Shown: piece by piece, positions 20,162 to 32,160 of the stretch
How positions within the stretch are numbered: position 1 is the first letter of the stretch
Layout: each line of letters opens with the position of its first letter
Assembly (NCBI RefSeq): GCF_018617395.1
Contig: NZ_JACSKC010000003.1
Span: 1-64,000 of the forward strand
Reading direction: 5' to 3'
Length of the DNA: 64,000 bases
Source: Exiguobacterium sp. s48
Lineage (GTDB): Bacteria; Bacillota; Bacilli; Exiguobacteriales; Exiguobacteriaceae
Translations under genes and position numbers: made by a program
Notes under the pieces: model-generated
What the model was told of the DNA's origin: nothing
The model's database searches: none
The model's input: the letters and a program-made list of their open reading frames with translations, nothing else

Positions 20162-20842
20162 TTGGAATTTCAAACGTGGCGCCATGTATTTAAACTAGAT
20201 CCAAATAAATCGCTCACAGATGAGGCGCTTTCTGCCCTCATTCATTCGGGAACGGATGCCTTCTTGATTGGAGGAACGGATGGAGTGGATGCGGAAAACA
20301 CGTTTGCGCTTTATGCGAGAGTCCGAGATGCAGGAATACCGGTCGCGCTCGAGATTAGCCATCCAAGTCAGGTTATCCACGGATTCGATCATTACTTCGT
20401 ACCGACTGTGTTGAATGCAGGGACAACGGAATGGATCATCGGACATCACGTGCGTGCGTTTGAACGGTACGGCCATTTCTTTGATTCTCGTCTTGTGACG
20501 GCTCAAGGGTATCTCGTTTTAAATCCGGATGCGAAAGTCGCGCAAGTGACAGAAGCAAAATGTGATCTATCTATAGAAGAGGTGGTGGCCTATGCGGAAG
20601 CCGGACATCATCTGTTTCGTCTCCCATCCCTTTATATCGAATATAGTGGACGGTTTGGACAAGTAGATGTCGTCAAAGAGATTCGTCTGGCGTTGCCCGA
20701 TGCCCATCTCTTTTATGGTGGCGGGATTGATGGGGAGGAGACAGCTCGATTGATGAGTGAGCATGTCGACACAATCGTTGTCGGTAATATCATTTATGAA
20801 GACTTAGACGGAGCACTTGCGACTGTGCAGGTACTCCGATAA
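20162..20842 (+). CDS. pcrB: Heptaprenylglyceryl phosphate synthase PcrB
   Basis: PcrB joins a C35 polyprenyl chain to glycerol-1-phosphate, forming an archaeal-type ether lipid precursor. The 226-residue TIM-barrel protein matches the Bacillus enzyme: WRHVFKLDPNK at the N-terminus, GTDAFLIGGTDGV, LYIEYSG, LFYGGGI and VVGNIIYED at the phosphate site. The start is TTG 20162 with AGGAGGGGA five bases before it. A longer in-frame reading reaches 19832 but runs through the preceding gene and terminator and is rejected. It precedes pcrA as in Bacillus. Confidence 0.95.
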   Translation: MEFQTWRHVFKLDPNKSLTDEALSALIHSGTDAFLIGGTDGVDAENTFALYARVRDAGIPVALEISHPSQVIHGFDHYFVPTVLNAGTTEWIIGHHVRAFERYGHFFDSRLVTAQGYLVLNPDAKVAQVTEAKCDLSIEEVVAYAEAGHHLFRLPSLYIEYSGRFGQVDVVKEIRLALPDAHLFYGGGIDGEETARLMSEHVDTIVVGNIIYEDLDGALATVQVLR

Positions 20843-20880
20843 AATAAGAACAAACGTTTGGAATAAGGAAGGAATCAATT

Positions 20881-23097
20881 ATGTATAATCTTAGCGAAGA
20901 ATTAGTCAAAGGCATGAACCCGGAACAGGCAGAAGCGGTTAAACATACCGATGGTCCTCTTTTGATTATGGCGGGAGCGGGGTCTGGAAAAACACGTGTC
21001 TTGACCCATCGTGTCGCCTACTTGATGGCGGCGAAGCAAGTGGCACCATGGAACATTTTGGCGATTACGTTCACGAATAAGGCGGCGCGAGAGATGAAAG
21101 ACCGAATTGCGCGCCTTGTCGGTGGAGTCGCTGAAGATATTTGGATTTCTACGTTCCACTCGATGTGCGTCCGGATTTTACGCCGAGATATCGACCGTAT
21201 CCGGTATGACCGCAGCTTTTCCATTTTAGATGCATCGGACCAATTGACGGCAATCAAACAAGTATTGAAAGAATTGAACCTCGACCCGAAGAAGTACGAA
21301 CCGCGTACCCTTCTCGGGATGATTTCGAATCATAAAAATGAACTACGTACAGCGAAGGATGCAGCTGCACTCGTCGGGAATAATCCTTACGAGCGCATCA
21401 TCTCGGACGTCTACACAGCGTATGAGAAAAAGCTGAAACAAAACAACGTGCTCGACTTTGACGACTTGATCATGAAGACGATTCACTTGTTCCAAGAAGC
21501 ACCGGACGTGTTGGCGTTCTATCAGAAGAAATTCAAATACATCCATGTTGATGAGTATCAGGATACGAACCGTGCCCAATACACGCTCGTCAAACTTCTC
21601 GCGCAGGCGCACGAGAACTTGTGTGTCGTCGGGGATTCGGATCAATCCATCTATCGGTGGCGCGGTGCAGACATCGCTAACATTCTGACGTTCGAGAAAG
21701 ATTATCCGAGCGCCCACGTCATCTTGCTCGAACAAAACTATCGTTCGACGAAACGGATTTTGGAGGCGGCGAACGGTGTCATCCAAAACAATGCTTCGCG
21801 CAAAGATAAAAATCTTTGGACTGAAAACGACGAAGGGGAGAAATTGTTGCTCCACGTCGCATCAGACGATCGCGATGAAGCGTTCTTCATCATGAACCAG
21901 ATGAAAGAGCTGAAGATGGAAGGGATGGACTACGGTCAGATGGCGGTCCTTTACCGGACGAACGCCCAGTCGCGTGGTCTCGAGGAAATGCTCCTCAAGT
22001 CGAACATCCCATACAAGATGGTCGGCGGGACGAAGTTCTATGAGAGAAAAGAAATCAAGGACGTCTTGGCGTATTTGCGTTTGATTGCCAACCCGGATGA
22101 GGACATCTCGTTCGTTCGTGTCGTCAATGAACCGAAACGCGGCATCGGTGCCGCGACGATTGATAAACTAGGGGACTTTGCGGACATGCAAGGTGTCTCG
22201 CTCATGGATGCGATTCGTGACATCGAACTCTCAGGCATTGCCCCACGTACGGCGACGAAACTTGCGGACTTCCGTCAGATGATGATGGATTTACGTCAGA
22301 TGGCGGACTATCTCTCCATTTCAGAACTCGTTGAGGAAGTATTGAAGAAGACGGGTTATGAAGAGATGCTCAAAATCGAGAAGACGCTTGAAGCAGAAAG
22401 CCGACTCGAAAACTTACAAGAGTTCCTGTCGGTCGCCCAAAACTTCGAGAAAGAAAGTGACGAACAGACGCTCGTCGCCTTCCTCACGGATTTGACGCTC
22501 GTCTCTGACCTCGATTCACTCGATGAAGTCGATGAGTCGCATCAAGTCACGTTGATGACGCTCCATTCGGCCAAAGGACTTGAATTCCCGGTCGTCTTCT
22601 TAATCGGAATGGAAGAAGGACTCTTCCCACATAGTCGTGCCTTGAACGACGAGGAAGAGATGGAAGAAGAACGTCGCCTCGCCTATGTTGGAATCACGCG
22701 TGCTGAGAAACGTCTCTATTTGACACGTGCTCAGTCACGGATGTTGTATGGTCGTTTCCAAAACAACCCGGAATCCAGATTCCTTCATGAATTGCCGGAA
22801 ACGTTGTTGGAACGTTCTGGCAAGGCGAGAAAACCGATGCCATGGAACCCGGTCGAGTCACCAGGGAAGTTGCCGGTGAATGGCTTTAGTTCGAAACCAA
22901 AACCAAAGCTTGCCCAATCGTCCGGCGCCGAAACGGTCGGATGGAATGTCGGTGACAAAGCGAATCATAAGAAATGGGGACAAGGGACGGTCGTACAGAC
23001 ACGTGGAGAAGGCGATCAACTCGAAGTCGACATCGCATTCCCTGAAGTCGGAATCAAGCGCCTGTTGGCTAAATTTGCCCCTATCGAAAAAGCGTGA
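20881..23097 (+). CDS. pcrA: ATP-dependent DNA helicase PcrA
   Basis: PcrA is the essential UvrD-family 3'-5' helicase of Gram-positive bacteria, used in repair, plasmid replication and clearing of stalled complexes. The 738-residue protein has the superfamily 1 motifs: AGAGSGKT (Walker A, near residue 32), [18 protein letters not shown] (Walker B), [31 protein letters not shown] and [13 protein letters not shown]. The C-terminal [16 protein letters not shown] segment is the small Tudor-like domain that binds RNA polymerase. AAGGAAGGA precedes the ATG. Confidence 0.98.
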   Translation: MYNLSEELVKGMNPEQAEAVKHTDGPLLIMAGAGSGKTRVLTHRVAYLMAAKQVAPWNILAITFTNKAAREMKDRIARLVGGVAEDIWISTFHSMCVRILRRDIDRIRYDRSFSILDASDQLTAIKQVLKELNLDPKKYEPRTLLGMISNHKNELRTAKDAAALVGNNPYERIISDVYTAYEKKLKQNNVLDFDDLIMKTIHLFQEAPDVLAFYQKKFKYIHVDEYQDTNRAQYTLVKLLAQAHENLCVVGDSDQSIYRWRGADIANILTFEKDYPSAHVILLEQNYRSTKRILEAANGVIQNNASRKDKNLWTENDEGEKLLLHVASDDRDEAFFIMNQMKELKMEGMDYGQMAVLYRTNAQSRGLEEMLLKSNIPYKMVGGTKFYERKEIKDVLAYLRLIANPDEDISFVRVVNEPKRGIGAATIDKLGDFADMQGVSLMDAIRDIELSGIAPRTATKLADFRQMMMDLRQMADYLSISELVEEVLKKTGYEEMLKIEKTLEAESRLENLQEFLSVAQNFEKESDEQTLVAFLTDLTLVSDLDSLDEVDESHQVTLMTLHSAKGLEFPVVFLIGMEEGLFPHSRALNDEEEMEEERRLAYVGITRAEKRLYLTRAQSRMLYGRFQNNPESRFLHELPETLLERSGKARKPMPWNPVESPGKLPVNGFSSKPKPKLAQSSGAETVGWNVGDKANHKKWGQGTVVQTRGEGDQLEVDIAFPEVGIKRLLAKFAPIEKA

Positions 23098-25101
<2,004 letters not shown>

Positions 25102-25102
25102 G

Positions 25103-25127
25103 ACGTTCGCTTCGGCGAACGTTTTTT
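25103..25127 (+). terminator. Terminator after ligA
   Basis: ACGTTCGC and GCGAACGT pair around a TTCG tetraloop, followed by five or six T. Confidence 0.93.
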
Positions 25128-25239
25128 GCTTTTTCGGAAATAAATGGGATTGAGCAGGTTCGCACAAGCGTTCGAGGGGTATAGATTAACTAAATCAAAA
25201 TGTTAATATATTTTTGCGAGAGAACCCTTAGACATCAGG

Positions 25240-25336
25240 ACTTTCACACACACATCCCTCTCATTCCTCTACGTGGTGAAAGTTCGACATCGACACGACA
25301 TCGATTTGAGCGCCTGTTTTCACCTTAGAGGAGGGA
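25240..25336 (+). promoter_or_regulatory. Structured 5' leader with two competing stems
   Basis: GTGAAAGT (25276-25283) can pair perfectly with ACTTTCAC (25240-25247). Alternatively GGTGAAA (25275-25281) pairs with TTTCACC (25318-25324), extended by CCTCTA (25266-25271) with TAGAGG (25326-25331), which covers part of the GAGGAGG ribosome site. The two folds exclude each other. Between them lies a 9-base direct repeat CGACATCGA (25285-25293 and 25296-25304). It does not match any riboswitch class I know. Confidence 0.45.
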
Positions 25337-25344
25337 CCAACATC

Positions 25345-26832
25345 ATGACACATAACATCCAGCGCTTCGTTGCCGTATTCATCACCCTCATATTTTTGTC
25401 ACCTCTTTTCACCATCCATATCGTTCATGCTGACACGACAACATTTCGTTATATCCAACTGAATCTAACGGATCAGGAAATAGAAACACTATATGAAGCA
25501 AGTCTTGTCTACGAAGACATCACGTATTATGGAGTCCGTGAATCAGCAGACGTTTGGCGTTTCATGATTGATGCGGAGTCGGTAGACGACACATTGATTG
25601 ACATCGTCACGCTCTATGATGCGGAAGGTGTGCCGTATACGTTTATACCGAACACCATCACGGAAGCATATCCCGTTGAAGTGGTTGAACCTCCTGTTAC
25701 GACGGAACCAGAACCAGTAGAAGAAGTGACACCACCGGTTGAAGCAGAACCGGAACCAGTCGCCGAGGAACCGATGGCTGAACCGATGCTACCGAAACTG
25801 GCCATTGTAGCCATGAATATCGCTGGAGTCGACCGGGCCGTAGTCGGGGGTGACATTTCCTATACATTTATGATCGAGAATACGGGTGATGCGCCACTGA
25901 AGGTGACAAATCTGTCCCATACGTTTATCAGTGGGGATGTGTCTCATCTATCGATTGAAGCATTCAACCAACGTGTCATCCATCAATTCACCGAATCGAT
26001 TGGCGAGGATGGTTTACTTCCTGGTGAACGAGTGGAAGTGACAGAAGTCTTGACGATTCCGATCGATTACTCGTTCGATGCCCATCCTGAGATTGGAAGT
26101 GTCTTTCAGGTGACGGGAGTCGATGAATTCGACCGGGTCATTACGGCAGAAAGTCAACAAATCGTTCTCTTGCAGCAACCTGACTTCACAGTGAATGCAA
26201 CGAGTGAGAAGACGAACGTAGAACCGGGAGAACCCGTTCACTACATGTACACCGTCCGAAATACATCGGACATCACATTATACTTGTCTGACGTCATGCT
26301 TACATGGCCGAGCGGCGCCTTGACGAAAGAGGAACAACAAATGGCGAATGAACGATTTGTGAAGCAAGTCGAAGCGATTCCTGCATTCCTAGATGGGCTC
26401 GGACCTGAAGAAGAAGTCACATTTTCGTTCGAACTCCCCCTCCTCCCATCCTATGACGTAAGAGCAGGGGCACAATTGATCCAACATGCCGCATTTCGCT
26501 TTCATGTGAACGAAAGCGTAAATATTACACGGATGGTTGATGTACCGGTCGTCGTGAAAAAACCCGTGCCGGTTAAAGAAGAAGTACCGAAACAAAAGAC
26601 GGAAAAACCGTCACAAGACATGAAAACAAACAAACCAGTCGTGCAAGTAGTCGTCAAAGAGAACGGCTCGACTCCAGTCGAACTCCTCGACGAAACAGAT
26701 GTGTATGCTCAAGAGTTGCTTCCGATGACCGGTGAAACGGATGATACTTGGCAGGCGATGGTCGGTACAATCCTTTTTGCATCGGGACTTCTCTTGTTGA
26801 TTCGTCGCAAACATCCGTCAACCAAACCATAA
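25345..26832 (+). CDS. LPXTG-type cell-wall-anchored surface protein, unknown function
   Basis: A 495-residue exported protein. It has a signal peptide (hydrophobic core VAVFITLIFLSPLF, probable cut after VHA near residue 29), then a region with a proline/glutamate-rich spacer (near residues 110-150). Two or more beta-sandwich repeats that resemble CARDB/DUF11-type modules follow (AGVDRAVVGGDISYTFMIENTG; EPGEPVHYMYTVRNTSD). The C-terminus has the sortase signal LPMTG near residue 459, a hydrophobic helix and the basic tail RRKHPSTKP. Function is unknown; adhesion or matrix roles are typical of such proteins. ATG 25345 follows GAGGAGGGA. It sits alone between ligA and camS. Confidence 0.85.
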   Translation: MTHNIQRFVAVFITLIFLSPLFTIHIVHADTTTFRYIQLNLTDQEIETLYEASLVYEDITYYGVRESADVWRFMIDAESVDDTLIDIVTLYDAEGVPYTFIPNTITEAYPVEVVEPPVTTEPEPVEEVTPPVEAEPEPVAEEPMAEPMLPKLAIVAMNIAGVDRAVVGGDISYTFMIENTGDAPLKVTNLSHTFISGDVSHLSIEAFNQRVIHQFTESIGEDGLLPGERVEVTEVLTIPIDYSFDAHPEIGSVFQVTGVDEFDRVITAESQQIVLLQQPDFTVNATSEKTNVEPGEPVHYMYTVRNTSDITLYLSDVMLTWPSGALTKEEQQMANERFVKQVEAIPAFLDGLGPEEEVTFSFELPLLPSYDVRAGAQLIQHAAFRFHVNESVNITRMVDVPVVVKKPVPVKEEVPKQKTEKPSQDMKTNKPVVQVVVKENGSTPVELLDETDVYAQELLPMTGETDDTWQAMVGTILFASGLLLLIRRKHPSTKP

Positions 26833-26838
26833 ATCGAC

Positions 26839-26873
26839 ATCCCTTCTCGCTCATGCGAGGAGGGATTTGTTCT
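26839..26873 (+). terminator. Terminator after the surface protein gene
   Basis: ATCCCTTCTCGC pairs with GCGAGGAGGGAT around TCAT with one G-T pair, followed by TTGTTCT. The T run is poor, so read-through is possible. Confidence 0.7.
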
Positions 26874-26908
26874 GATTCCGCTTCGATACTTTTTTCGTGC
26901 AACGATTT

Positions 26909-26917
26909 TGTTATAAT
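26909..26917 (+). promoter_or_regulatory. Extended -10 promoter of camS
   Basis: TGTTATAAT gives a perfect -10 TATAAT (26912-26917) with a TGn extension. No good -35 is seen at 17 bp. Confidence 0.7.
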
Positions 26918-26962
26918 GGACAAAGTGAAATAGGAAACGACGTTCAAAGGAGTCAGACATAG

Positions 26963-28135
26963 ATGAAATGGAAACAACTCGTCATCCCGACAATCGCTTC
27001 GGCGCTATTGTTAAGTGGGTGTTCAATGAAAATACCGATGGGTGAAGAAGAAGCGACACCAACTGGGGAAGAAACTGCAGCGGAAGGCGTCACACAAGCG
27101 ATTGAAGCACGTGACTCATATTATCAAATGGTCATCCCTTTTAAACCGGCTGCGGCAAGAGGACTTGCTCAACGTCAGGTCAGTTCGTCACTAGAACTTG
27201 AAGAAGTCGAGCTTGGACTCATGCGCCATTCGACGGATGCGTTTGACCCGGACAAATTCGCCTATCAGGAAGGACAGCTTTTGAATGCAGAAGATGTGTC
27301 CCGATTACTTGCGCGAAAAGATAAGAGTAAAGAAGGGTTGACGCCTTTGAACCCGGCTTATGCGAATGGGAAGGCAGAAGTTGAGGACGACAAATTTGTC
27401 GATGCGAATAAGAAGTCACCGCTTTATTTGGCTTCTATCGTCGAACAGAACTACATGACGAAAGAGGATAAGGGATACCAATTGGGTGGCGTATCATTCG
27501 CTCTCATTTTGAATCGTGAGTACGTCTTTCAAGCGCCAAACTATGGACCGACGTATACCGTCAAACTCGATCAAAAGAAAGTGATCGCAGAAGGAGAACG
27601 TATGGCGAATGAACTCGTCTCCCAGCTACGCAAGCGTGAAGATTTTAAAGAGCTGGACATCAATGTCGCGCTCTACATGAAGTCGACACAAGGTTCACCG
27701 ACTCCGGGGAACTATATCAAATCTGCATTTATCGGAACGGGAAACGAGGTCAACTCAGGTGACTGGCAGGCGATTGATGAGAAATATTACTACTTCCCAT
27801 CGACTGCAGCGACAAACGACGTGCGTGAGGACGCTCAGAAATTCACGCTTTTCAGCGACCGGATTGCCGATCTCTTCCCAGACTATAGCGGAATGATTGG
27901 GAAAGGATTCTATCAAAATGGGGATTTATCGCGATTAGAAATTGATATTCCGATTCAATTTTATAGTCGTGCCGAACTCGTCGGATTCACACAACACGTT
28001 GTCGGTTTGCTTGAAAACCGTTGGGAATACAGCCGGAATGTCCCGGTCCGGATCAACGTCACGTCACTCGGCGGTGATCCTGAAGTGACAATTGTATTTG
28101 AGGACGGGATGGATAGTCCAAAAGTGTACTTCTAA
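26963..28135 (+). CDS. camS: CamS family sex pheromone lipoprotein
   Basis: A 390-residue lipoprotein of the CamS family (YerH in B. subtilis, also downstream of ligA). The signal peptide ends in a lipobox, LLSGC, with cysteine near residue 20, so it should be lipid-anchored on the outer face of the membrane. An acidic linker (EEEATPTGEETAAE) follows, then the conserved domain with YYQMVIPFKPAAARG and LYLASIVEQNYM. In enterococci and staphylococci the signal peptide of this family yields a peptide pheromone; the role of the mature protein is not established. AAAGGAGT precedes the ATG. Confidence 0.93.
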   Translation: MKWKQLVIPTIASALLLSGCSMKIPMGEEEATPTGEETAAEGVTQAIEARDSYYQMVIPFKPAAARGLAQRQVSSSLELEEVELGLMRHSTDAFDPDKFAYQEGQLLNAEDVSRLLARKDKSKEGLTPLNPAYANGKAEVEDDKFVDANKKSPLYLASIVEQNYMTKEDKGYQLGGVSFALILNREYVFQAPNYGPTYTVKLDQKKVIAEGERMANELVSQLRKREDFKELDINVALYMKSTQGSPTPGNYIKSAFIGTGNEVNSGDWQAIDEKYYYFPSTAATNDVREDAQKFTLFSDRIADLFPDYSGMIGKGFYQNGDLSRLEIDIPIQFYSRAELVGFTQHVVGLLENRWEYSRNVPVRINVTSLGGDPEVTIVFEDGMDSPKVYF

Positions 28136-28178
28136 GAGAGAAGGGGTTCGTTTTTTGAAACGAATCTCTTCTTTTTTT
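28136..28178 (+). terminator. Terminator after camS
   Basis: AGAAGGGGTTCGTTT pairs with AAACGAATCTCTTCT, including G-T pairs, followed by TTTTTTT. Confidence 0.92.
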
Positions 28179-28202
28179 CGTATGAAAAGAGAAAGGATAA
28201 TC

Positions 28203-28219
28203 TTTGACCTTATTTGACC
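28203..28219 (+). promoter_or_regulatory. CtsR operator of cbpA-clpB
   Basis: TTTGACC-TTA-TTTGACC is, on the other strand, GGTCAAA-TAA-GGTCAAA, an exact match to the CtsR consensus RGTCAAANANRGTCAAA. It overlaps the -35 element, so the class III heat-shock repressor CtsR should block this promoter. Confidence 0.92.
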
Positions 28220-28232
28220 AATTGAGTAGAAT
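28204..28232 (+). promoter_or_regulatory. Sigma-A promoter of cbpA-clpB
   Basis: TTGACC (28204-28209), 17 bp, TAGAAT (28227-28232). The -35 lies within the first half of the CtsR operator. Confidence 0.85.
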
Positions 28233-28275
28233 AGAGTTAACAGAAACGGGAAAGGGATAGGTGAGGTGAACTTTT

Positions 28276-29145
28276 ATGGCTAAAAACTATTATGACGAGC
28301 TCGGTGTCTCGAAGGAAGCGACCGAGCAAGAGATTAAACGCGCATACCGAAAATTGGCGAAACAATACCATCCGGACGTCAATAAAGACCCTGGTGCACA
28401 AGATCGATTCAAGTCAGTCCAAGAAGCATTTGACGTGCTGAGTGACCCGGAGAAAAAGGCGAATTATGACCGGTACGGTAGCCCGGATGGACCATCGTTC
28501 GGACAAGGATTCGGTGGCGGTGGGGAAGCGTATGGGGAAGGGTCATCACAGTTTGAAGATTTATTCCGGCAATTTGGCGGCGGGTCGCGTACGACTTCGC
28601 GTACGTTCGGGTTTGAAGACATGTTCGGTAGTTTCTTTGACCAAGCGGTCGAGGAAGACTTGGATGAGACCGTCCGCGTCAATATTCCGCTCAGTCAATT
28701 GACGAAGGAATCGAAAGTGAGTCTGCGCCTTCAAACCGGTACCGTGAATGTCAAAATTCCACAAGGTGCCTATGAAGGTCAGAAGCTACGTTTGAAAGGA
28801 AAAGGTAGCCGCGTCGGGCAATCGGGAAACCGAGGCGATGTGTATGTCGAACTTCACTTTGCCGATGACGATACGTATCGTCGTGAAGGAGAACATATCG
28901 TGACCGTGAAGCGATTGCGACCGCTCGAGTTTTTAGATGGAGCGAGCGTGATCATCGCCACGCTTGACGGGGGGCGTGTGAAGTTGAAAGTGAAACCGGG
29001 TAGCCGTCCGGGACAACGGATGCGGATCCCCGGCCGCGGTGTCATGACCGGTTCAAAAGTACGGTCGGACTTGTTCGTCCAACTTGAGGTCGACCTGCCA
29101 CTTGATGAGACGTATCGTCCTATTTATGAGCAAATTGAACGTTAA
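28276..29145 (+). CDS. cbpA: DnaJ family co-chaperone without zinc domain (CbpA-like)
   Basis: A 289-residue J-protein that should stimulate DnaK. The J domain (residues 4-69) has the essential HPD in YHPDVNKDP. It is followed by a Gly/Phe-rich linker (FGQGFGGGGEAYGEG) and the two C-terminal substrate-binding domains (VNVKIPQGAYEGQKLRLKGK; LDGGRVKLKVKPGSRPGQRM). The four CXXCXGXG zinc repeats of DnaJ are absent, so it is a CbpA-type protein. It is the first gene of a CtsR-controlled unit with clpB, 19 bases away. Start ATG has GAGGTGA upstream. Confidence 0.92.
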   Translation: MAKNYYDELGVSKEATEQEIKRAYRKLAKQYHPDVNKDPGAQDRFKSVQEAFDVLSDPEKKANYDRYGSPDGPSFGQGFGGGGEAYGEGSSQFEDLFRQFGGGSRTTSRTFGFEDMFGSFFDQAVEEDLDETVRVNIPLSQLTKESKVSLRLQTGTVNVKIPQGAYEGQKLRLKGKGSRVGQSGNRGDVYVELHFADDDTYRREGEHIVTVKRLRPLEFLDGASVIIATLDGGRVKLKVKPGSRPGQRMRIPGRGVMTGSKVRSDLFVQLEVDLPLDETYRPIYEQIER

Positions 29146-29164
29146 CGGATAAGGAGGAATCGTG

Positions 29165-31756
29165 ATGGACTTTAATCGTTTCACAGATAAAGCACATGAA
29201 TGCATTGTCAGTTCACAAGCGTTAGCGAAACAGTATCATCATAGCGAAATCAATGAGTGGCATGTATTGGCATCGATGATTTCACAAACAGACGGGATTG
29301 CACCGTTGCTGTTTCAAAAAATGGAGATCAACGTATCGGAGATTGAAGGCGAAGTCGCGCTTTCTCTGAAGAATGCACCAAAACTTCAAAACCCGACAAC
29401 GCCGATGATTTCATCTTCTCTTTTAAGTGTCTTGACGACAGCCGAACGTGAAGCGACCGGTATGAATGACGAGTACGTATCTGTCGAACACATTTTACTA
29501 GGCATTCTATTGAACAGCAGTCAGGCTCAGGGGATGCTCGAGCGTAAAGGGATCACTGAAGAACGTCTCCGTGAAGCGCTCGTCGCCGTACGAGGCAATC
29601 GTCGGATTACATCCAAATCACCGGAAGCGACGTATGACGTCTTGACGAAATACGGACGAGACCTCATTCAAGAAGTGAAGACAGGAAAAATCGACCCGGT
29701 CATCGGACGTGATAGTGAAATTCGTCGCGTCATTCGGATTTTAAGCCGGAAGACGAAAAACAACCCGGTCTTGATCGGGGAACCAGGGGTCGGGAAGACG
29801 GCAATCGTCGAGGGACTCGCTCAGCGAATCGTTCGTGGCGACGTACCGGAAAGTTTGAAAGACAAAACGATTTTCAGTCTCGATATGAGTTCACTTGTCG
29901 CCGGTGCGAAATATCGCGGGGAGTTTGAGGAACGTCTTCAGGCCGTCTTATCTGAAGTGAAAGAAGCCGAAGGGACCATCATTCTCTTCATCGATGAATT
30001 GCATACAATTGTCGGCGCAGGGAAGTCAGAAGGGTCGATGGATGCCGGTAACATGTTGAAACCGATGCTCGCTCGAGGCGAACTGCATTGTATCGGTGCG
30101 ACGACACTCGACGAGTATCGTCAATATATCGAGAAGGACCCGGCGCTCGAGCGACGTTTCCAACAAGTGCTCGTCGCTGAGCCAGATGTCGAAGATACGG
30201 TTTCTATCTTGCGTGGTTTAAAAGAACGCTTCGAGATTCACCACGGGGTACGCATCCATGACAACGCGCTCGTGGCGGCAGCGATGCTCTCAAACCGATA
30301 CATCACAGACCGATTCATGCCAGATAAAGCAATCGACCTTGTCGATGAGTCGTGTGCGATGATTCGGACAGAGATGGAATCGATGCCGGCGGAGCTAGAC
30401 GAATTGGTTCGTCGGGTCATGCAGCTTGAAATCGAAGAAGCGGCGCTTAAGAAAGAGAGCGATGCAGCTTCTATGAAACGTCTCGAAGCACTCCAACAAG
30501 AATTGGCATCGCTCCGTGAACAGTCTGACTCGTTACGTCTTCGCTGGGAAAATGAGAAAGAGTCGACGCACCGCGTTCAGCAAATCCGTGGAGACCTCGA
30601 AAAGGTACGCCTCGAGTTACAAGAAGCAGAAAGTCGTTATGACCTGAACCGGGCTTCCGAACTAAAATACGGACGAATCCCTGAACTCGAGCGAGAACTC
30701 GAAGAAGCGGAACAGTTGGCGAGTTCGGTGACACGTGAACTCGTGCGTGAAGAAGTGACGGAGGAAGAAATCGCCGAGGTCGTTTCGAAATGGACCGGCA
30801 TCCCGGTGACGAAGTTGACCGAAGGAGAGCGAGATAAACTCCTCAATCTCGAATCGGTCTTGCATAAGCGTGTCTTCGGGCAAGATGATGCGATTCGTCT
30901 CGTCAGCGATGCGGTCATTCGGGCCCGTGCCGGTATCAAAGACCCGAACCGTCCAATCGGTTCTTTCCTTTTCCTCGGACCGACGGGGGTCGGGAAGACG
31001 GAGCTCGGGAAGGCGCTCGCGGAAGCGATGTTTGACTCAGAAGATCATATCGTTCGACTGGATATGAGCGAGTATATGGAGAAACATGCCGTATCACGAC
31101 TTGTGGGTGCACCTCCTGGCTATATCGGTTATGAGGAAGGTGGACAGTTGACGGAGGCGGTTCGCCGTAACCCGTACTCGGTTCTCTTACTCGATGAGGT
31201 CGAGAAGGCACATCCGGACGTCTTCAACATCTTGTTGCAACTGCTCGATGATGGTCGATTGACCGATTCGCACGGCCGCATCGTCGACTTTAAAAATACG
31301 ATTGTCATCATGACATCGAACATCGGGGCAGACATCTTGCTCGAAGCAGCAAGGGATGGTGTGATTGATGAAGAGGAGGAACGTCAAGTACTCGACAAAC
31401 TTCGTCGCCACTTCCGTCCAGAATTCTTGAACCGGGTCGATGAAACGATTCTGTTCCATCCGCTCACGAAAGATCAAATCGGTCAAATCGTCGAGAAAGC
31501 AGTTGGACGAATGAGTGATCGGCTCACGACGCGCTCGATTCATATCGAGATCACAGACGCAGCCAAAACGTTCGTCGCCGACGAGGCGTACGAACCTCAA
31601 TTCGGCGCCCGTCCAATCAACCGTTACGTGCAACGGACAATCGAGACGAAACTTGCTCGAAGCATTCTAGCTGGAGATGTCGAAGATGGTCAAACGGTCG
31701 TCATCGATGTCGAGAACGGGGAATTGACGTTACGTCCATCGACGGTCAATGCATAA
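29165..31756 (+). CDS. clpB: ATP-dependent disaggregase ClpB
   Basis: ClpB rescues aggregated proteins with DnaK, DnaJ and GrpE after heat stress. At 863 residues it has the N-terminal repeat domain, AAA module 1 with GEPGVGKT (near residue 200), a coiled-coil middle domain rich in Glu, Leu and Arg (near 400-520), AAA module 2 with GPTGVGKT (near 600) and the Walker [14 protein letters not shown]. The middle domain sets it apart from ClpC and ClpE. ATG 29165 is preferred to GTG 29162 because AAGGAGG is seven bases upstream. Confidence 0.96.
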   Translation: MDFNRFTDKAHECIVSSQALAKQYHHSEINEWHVLASMISQTDGIAPLLFQKMEINVSEIEGEVALSLKNAPKLQNPTTPMISSSLLSVLTTAEREATGMNDEYVSVEHILLGILLNSSQAQGMLERKGITEERLREALVAVRGNRRITSKSPEATYDVLTKYGRDLIQEVKTGKIDPVIGRDSEIRRVIRILSRKTKNNPVLIGEPGVGKTAIVEGLAQRIVRGDVPESLKDKTIFSLDMSSLVAGAKYRGEFEERLQAVLSEVKEAEGTIILFIDELHTIVGAGKSEGSMDAGNMLKPMLARGELHCIGATTLDEYRQYIEKDPALERRFQQVLVAEPDVEDTVSILRGLKERFEIHHGVRIHDNALVAAAMLSNRYITDRFMPDKAIDLVDESCAMIRTEMESMPAELDELVRRVMQLEIEEAALKKESDAASMKRLEALQQELASLREQSDSLRLRWENEKESTHRVQQIRGDLEKVRLELQEAESRYDLNRASELKYGRIPELERELEEAEQLASSVTRELVREEVTEEEIAEVVSKWTGIPVTKLTEGERDKLLNLESVLHKRVFGQDDAIRLVSDAVIRARAGIKDPNRPIGSFLFLGPTGVGKTELGKALAEAMFDSEDHIVRLDMSEYMEKHAVSRLVGAPPGYIGYEEGGQLTEAVRRNPYSVLLLDEVEKAHPDVFNILLQLLDDGRLTDSHGRIVDFKNTIVIMTSNIGADILLEAARDGVIDEEEERQVLDKLRRHFRPEFLNRVDETILFHPLTKDQIGQIVEKAVGRMSDRLTTRSIHIEITDAAKTFVADEAYEPQFGARPINRYVQRTIETKLARSILAGDVEDGQTVVIDVENGELTLRPSTVNA

Positions 31757-31758
31757 GG

Positions 31759-31787
31759 AAAGAGGAATCCAATTGGATTCCTCTTTT
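31759..31787 (+). terminator. Terminator after clpB
   Basis: AAAGAGGAATCC pairs with GGATTCCTCTTT. It has A before and T after, so it can serve both clpB and the convergent minus-strand gene. Confidence 0.88.
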
Positions 31788-32094
31788 ATGTACGTTGATG
31801 TTTTCGTCTCAAAAGCAGAAAACTGACGCCGATAAAGATGAGATAGAGTACCGTTCCAAAAATGGAGTTGAGTACCCATGGGATGGTCCCCATGAATGTA
31901 GTGCGTGTCGCTTCCTGAAACCAGAGCAGTAGCCAAAAAAATAGGCCAAAACTCGTTGCGAGTAGCGTGTAAAACCCCATCATGACTTGTTTTGTCCATC
32001 GCTTGATCCAAAATCCCAATAAAGCCGTAACGATGAAAATCGCACCTAGCCCACTATAAAATAATCCATCGATCGGTAATGACTGCACCCACAT
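31786..32094 (-). CDS. Small membrane protein, unknown
   Basis: A 102-residue protein with three strong hydrophobic segments (near residues 10-30, 38-60 and 70-95) and a basic C-terminal tail LLLRRKHQRT. GAAGGGAG lies before the ATG on the minus strand. I recognise no family. It is convergent with clpB and lies 66 bases beyond the radical SAM gene on the same strand, with no hairpin between them that I could find, so it may be a third gene of the hemY unit. Confidence 0.7.
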   Translation of the reverse strand: MWVQSLPIDGLFYSGLGAIFIVTALLGFWIKRWTKQVMMGFYTLLATSFGLFFWLLLWFQEATRTTFMGTIPWVLNSIFGTVLYLIFIGVSFLLLRRKHQRT

Positions 32095-32160
32095 GACTCC
32101 CTTCTCACCATCAGATTTATATAATCCAATCTTACATGGAGAGGAAATGAATGGGAATCT

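Noticed and set aside
25201-25344. Known c-di-GMP or other standard riboswitch in the surface-protein leader
   Set aside because: None of the conserved aptamer blocks I know (GEMM, SAM, TPP, FMN, lysine, purine, cobalamin) is present.
28214-28219. Second TTGACC as the -35 of cbpA
   Set aside because: Its spacing to TAGAAT is 7 bp. It is explained as the second half of the CtsR operator.
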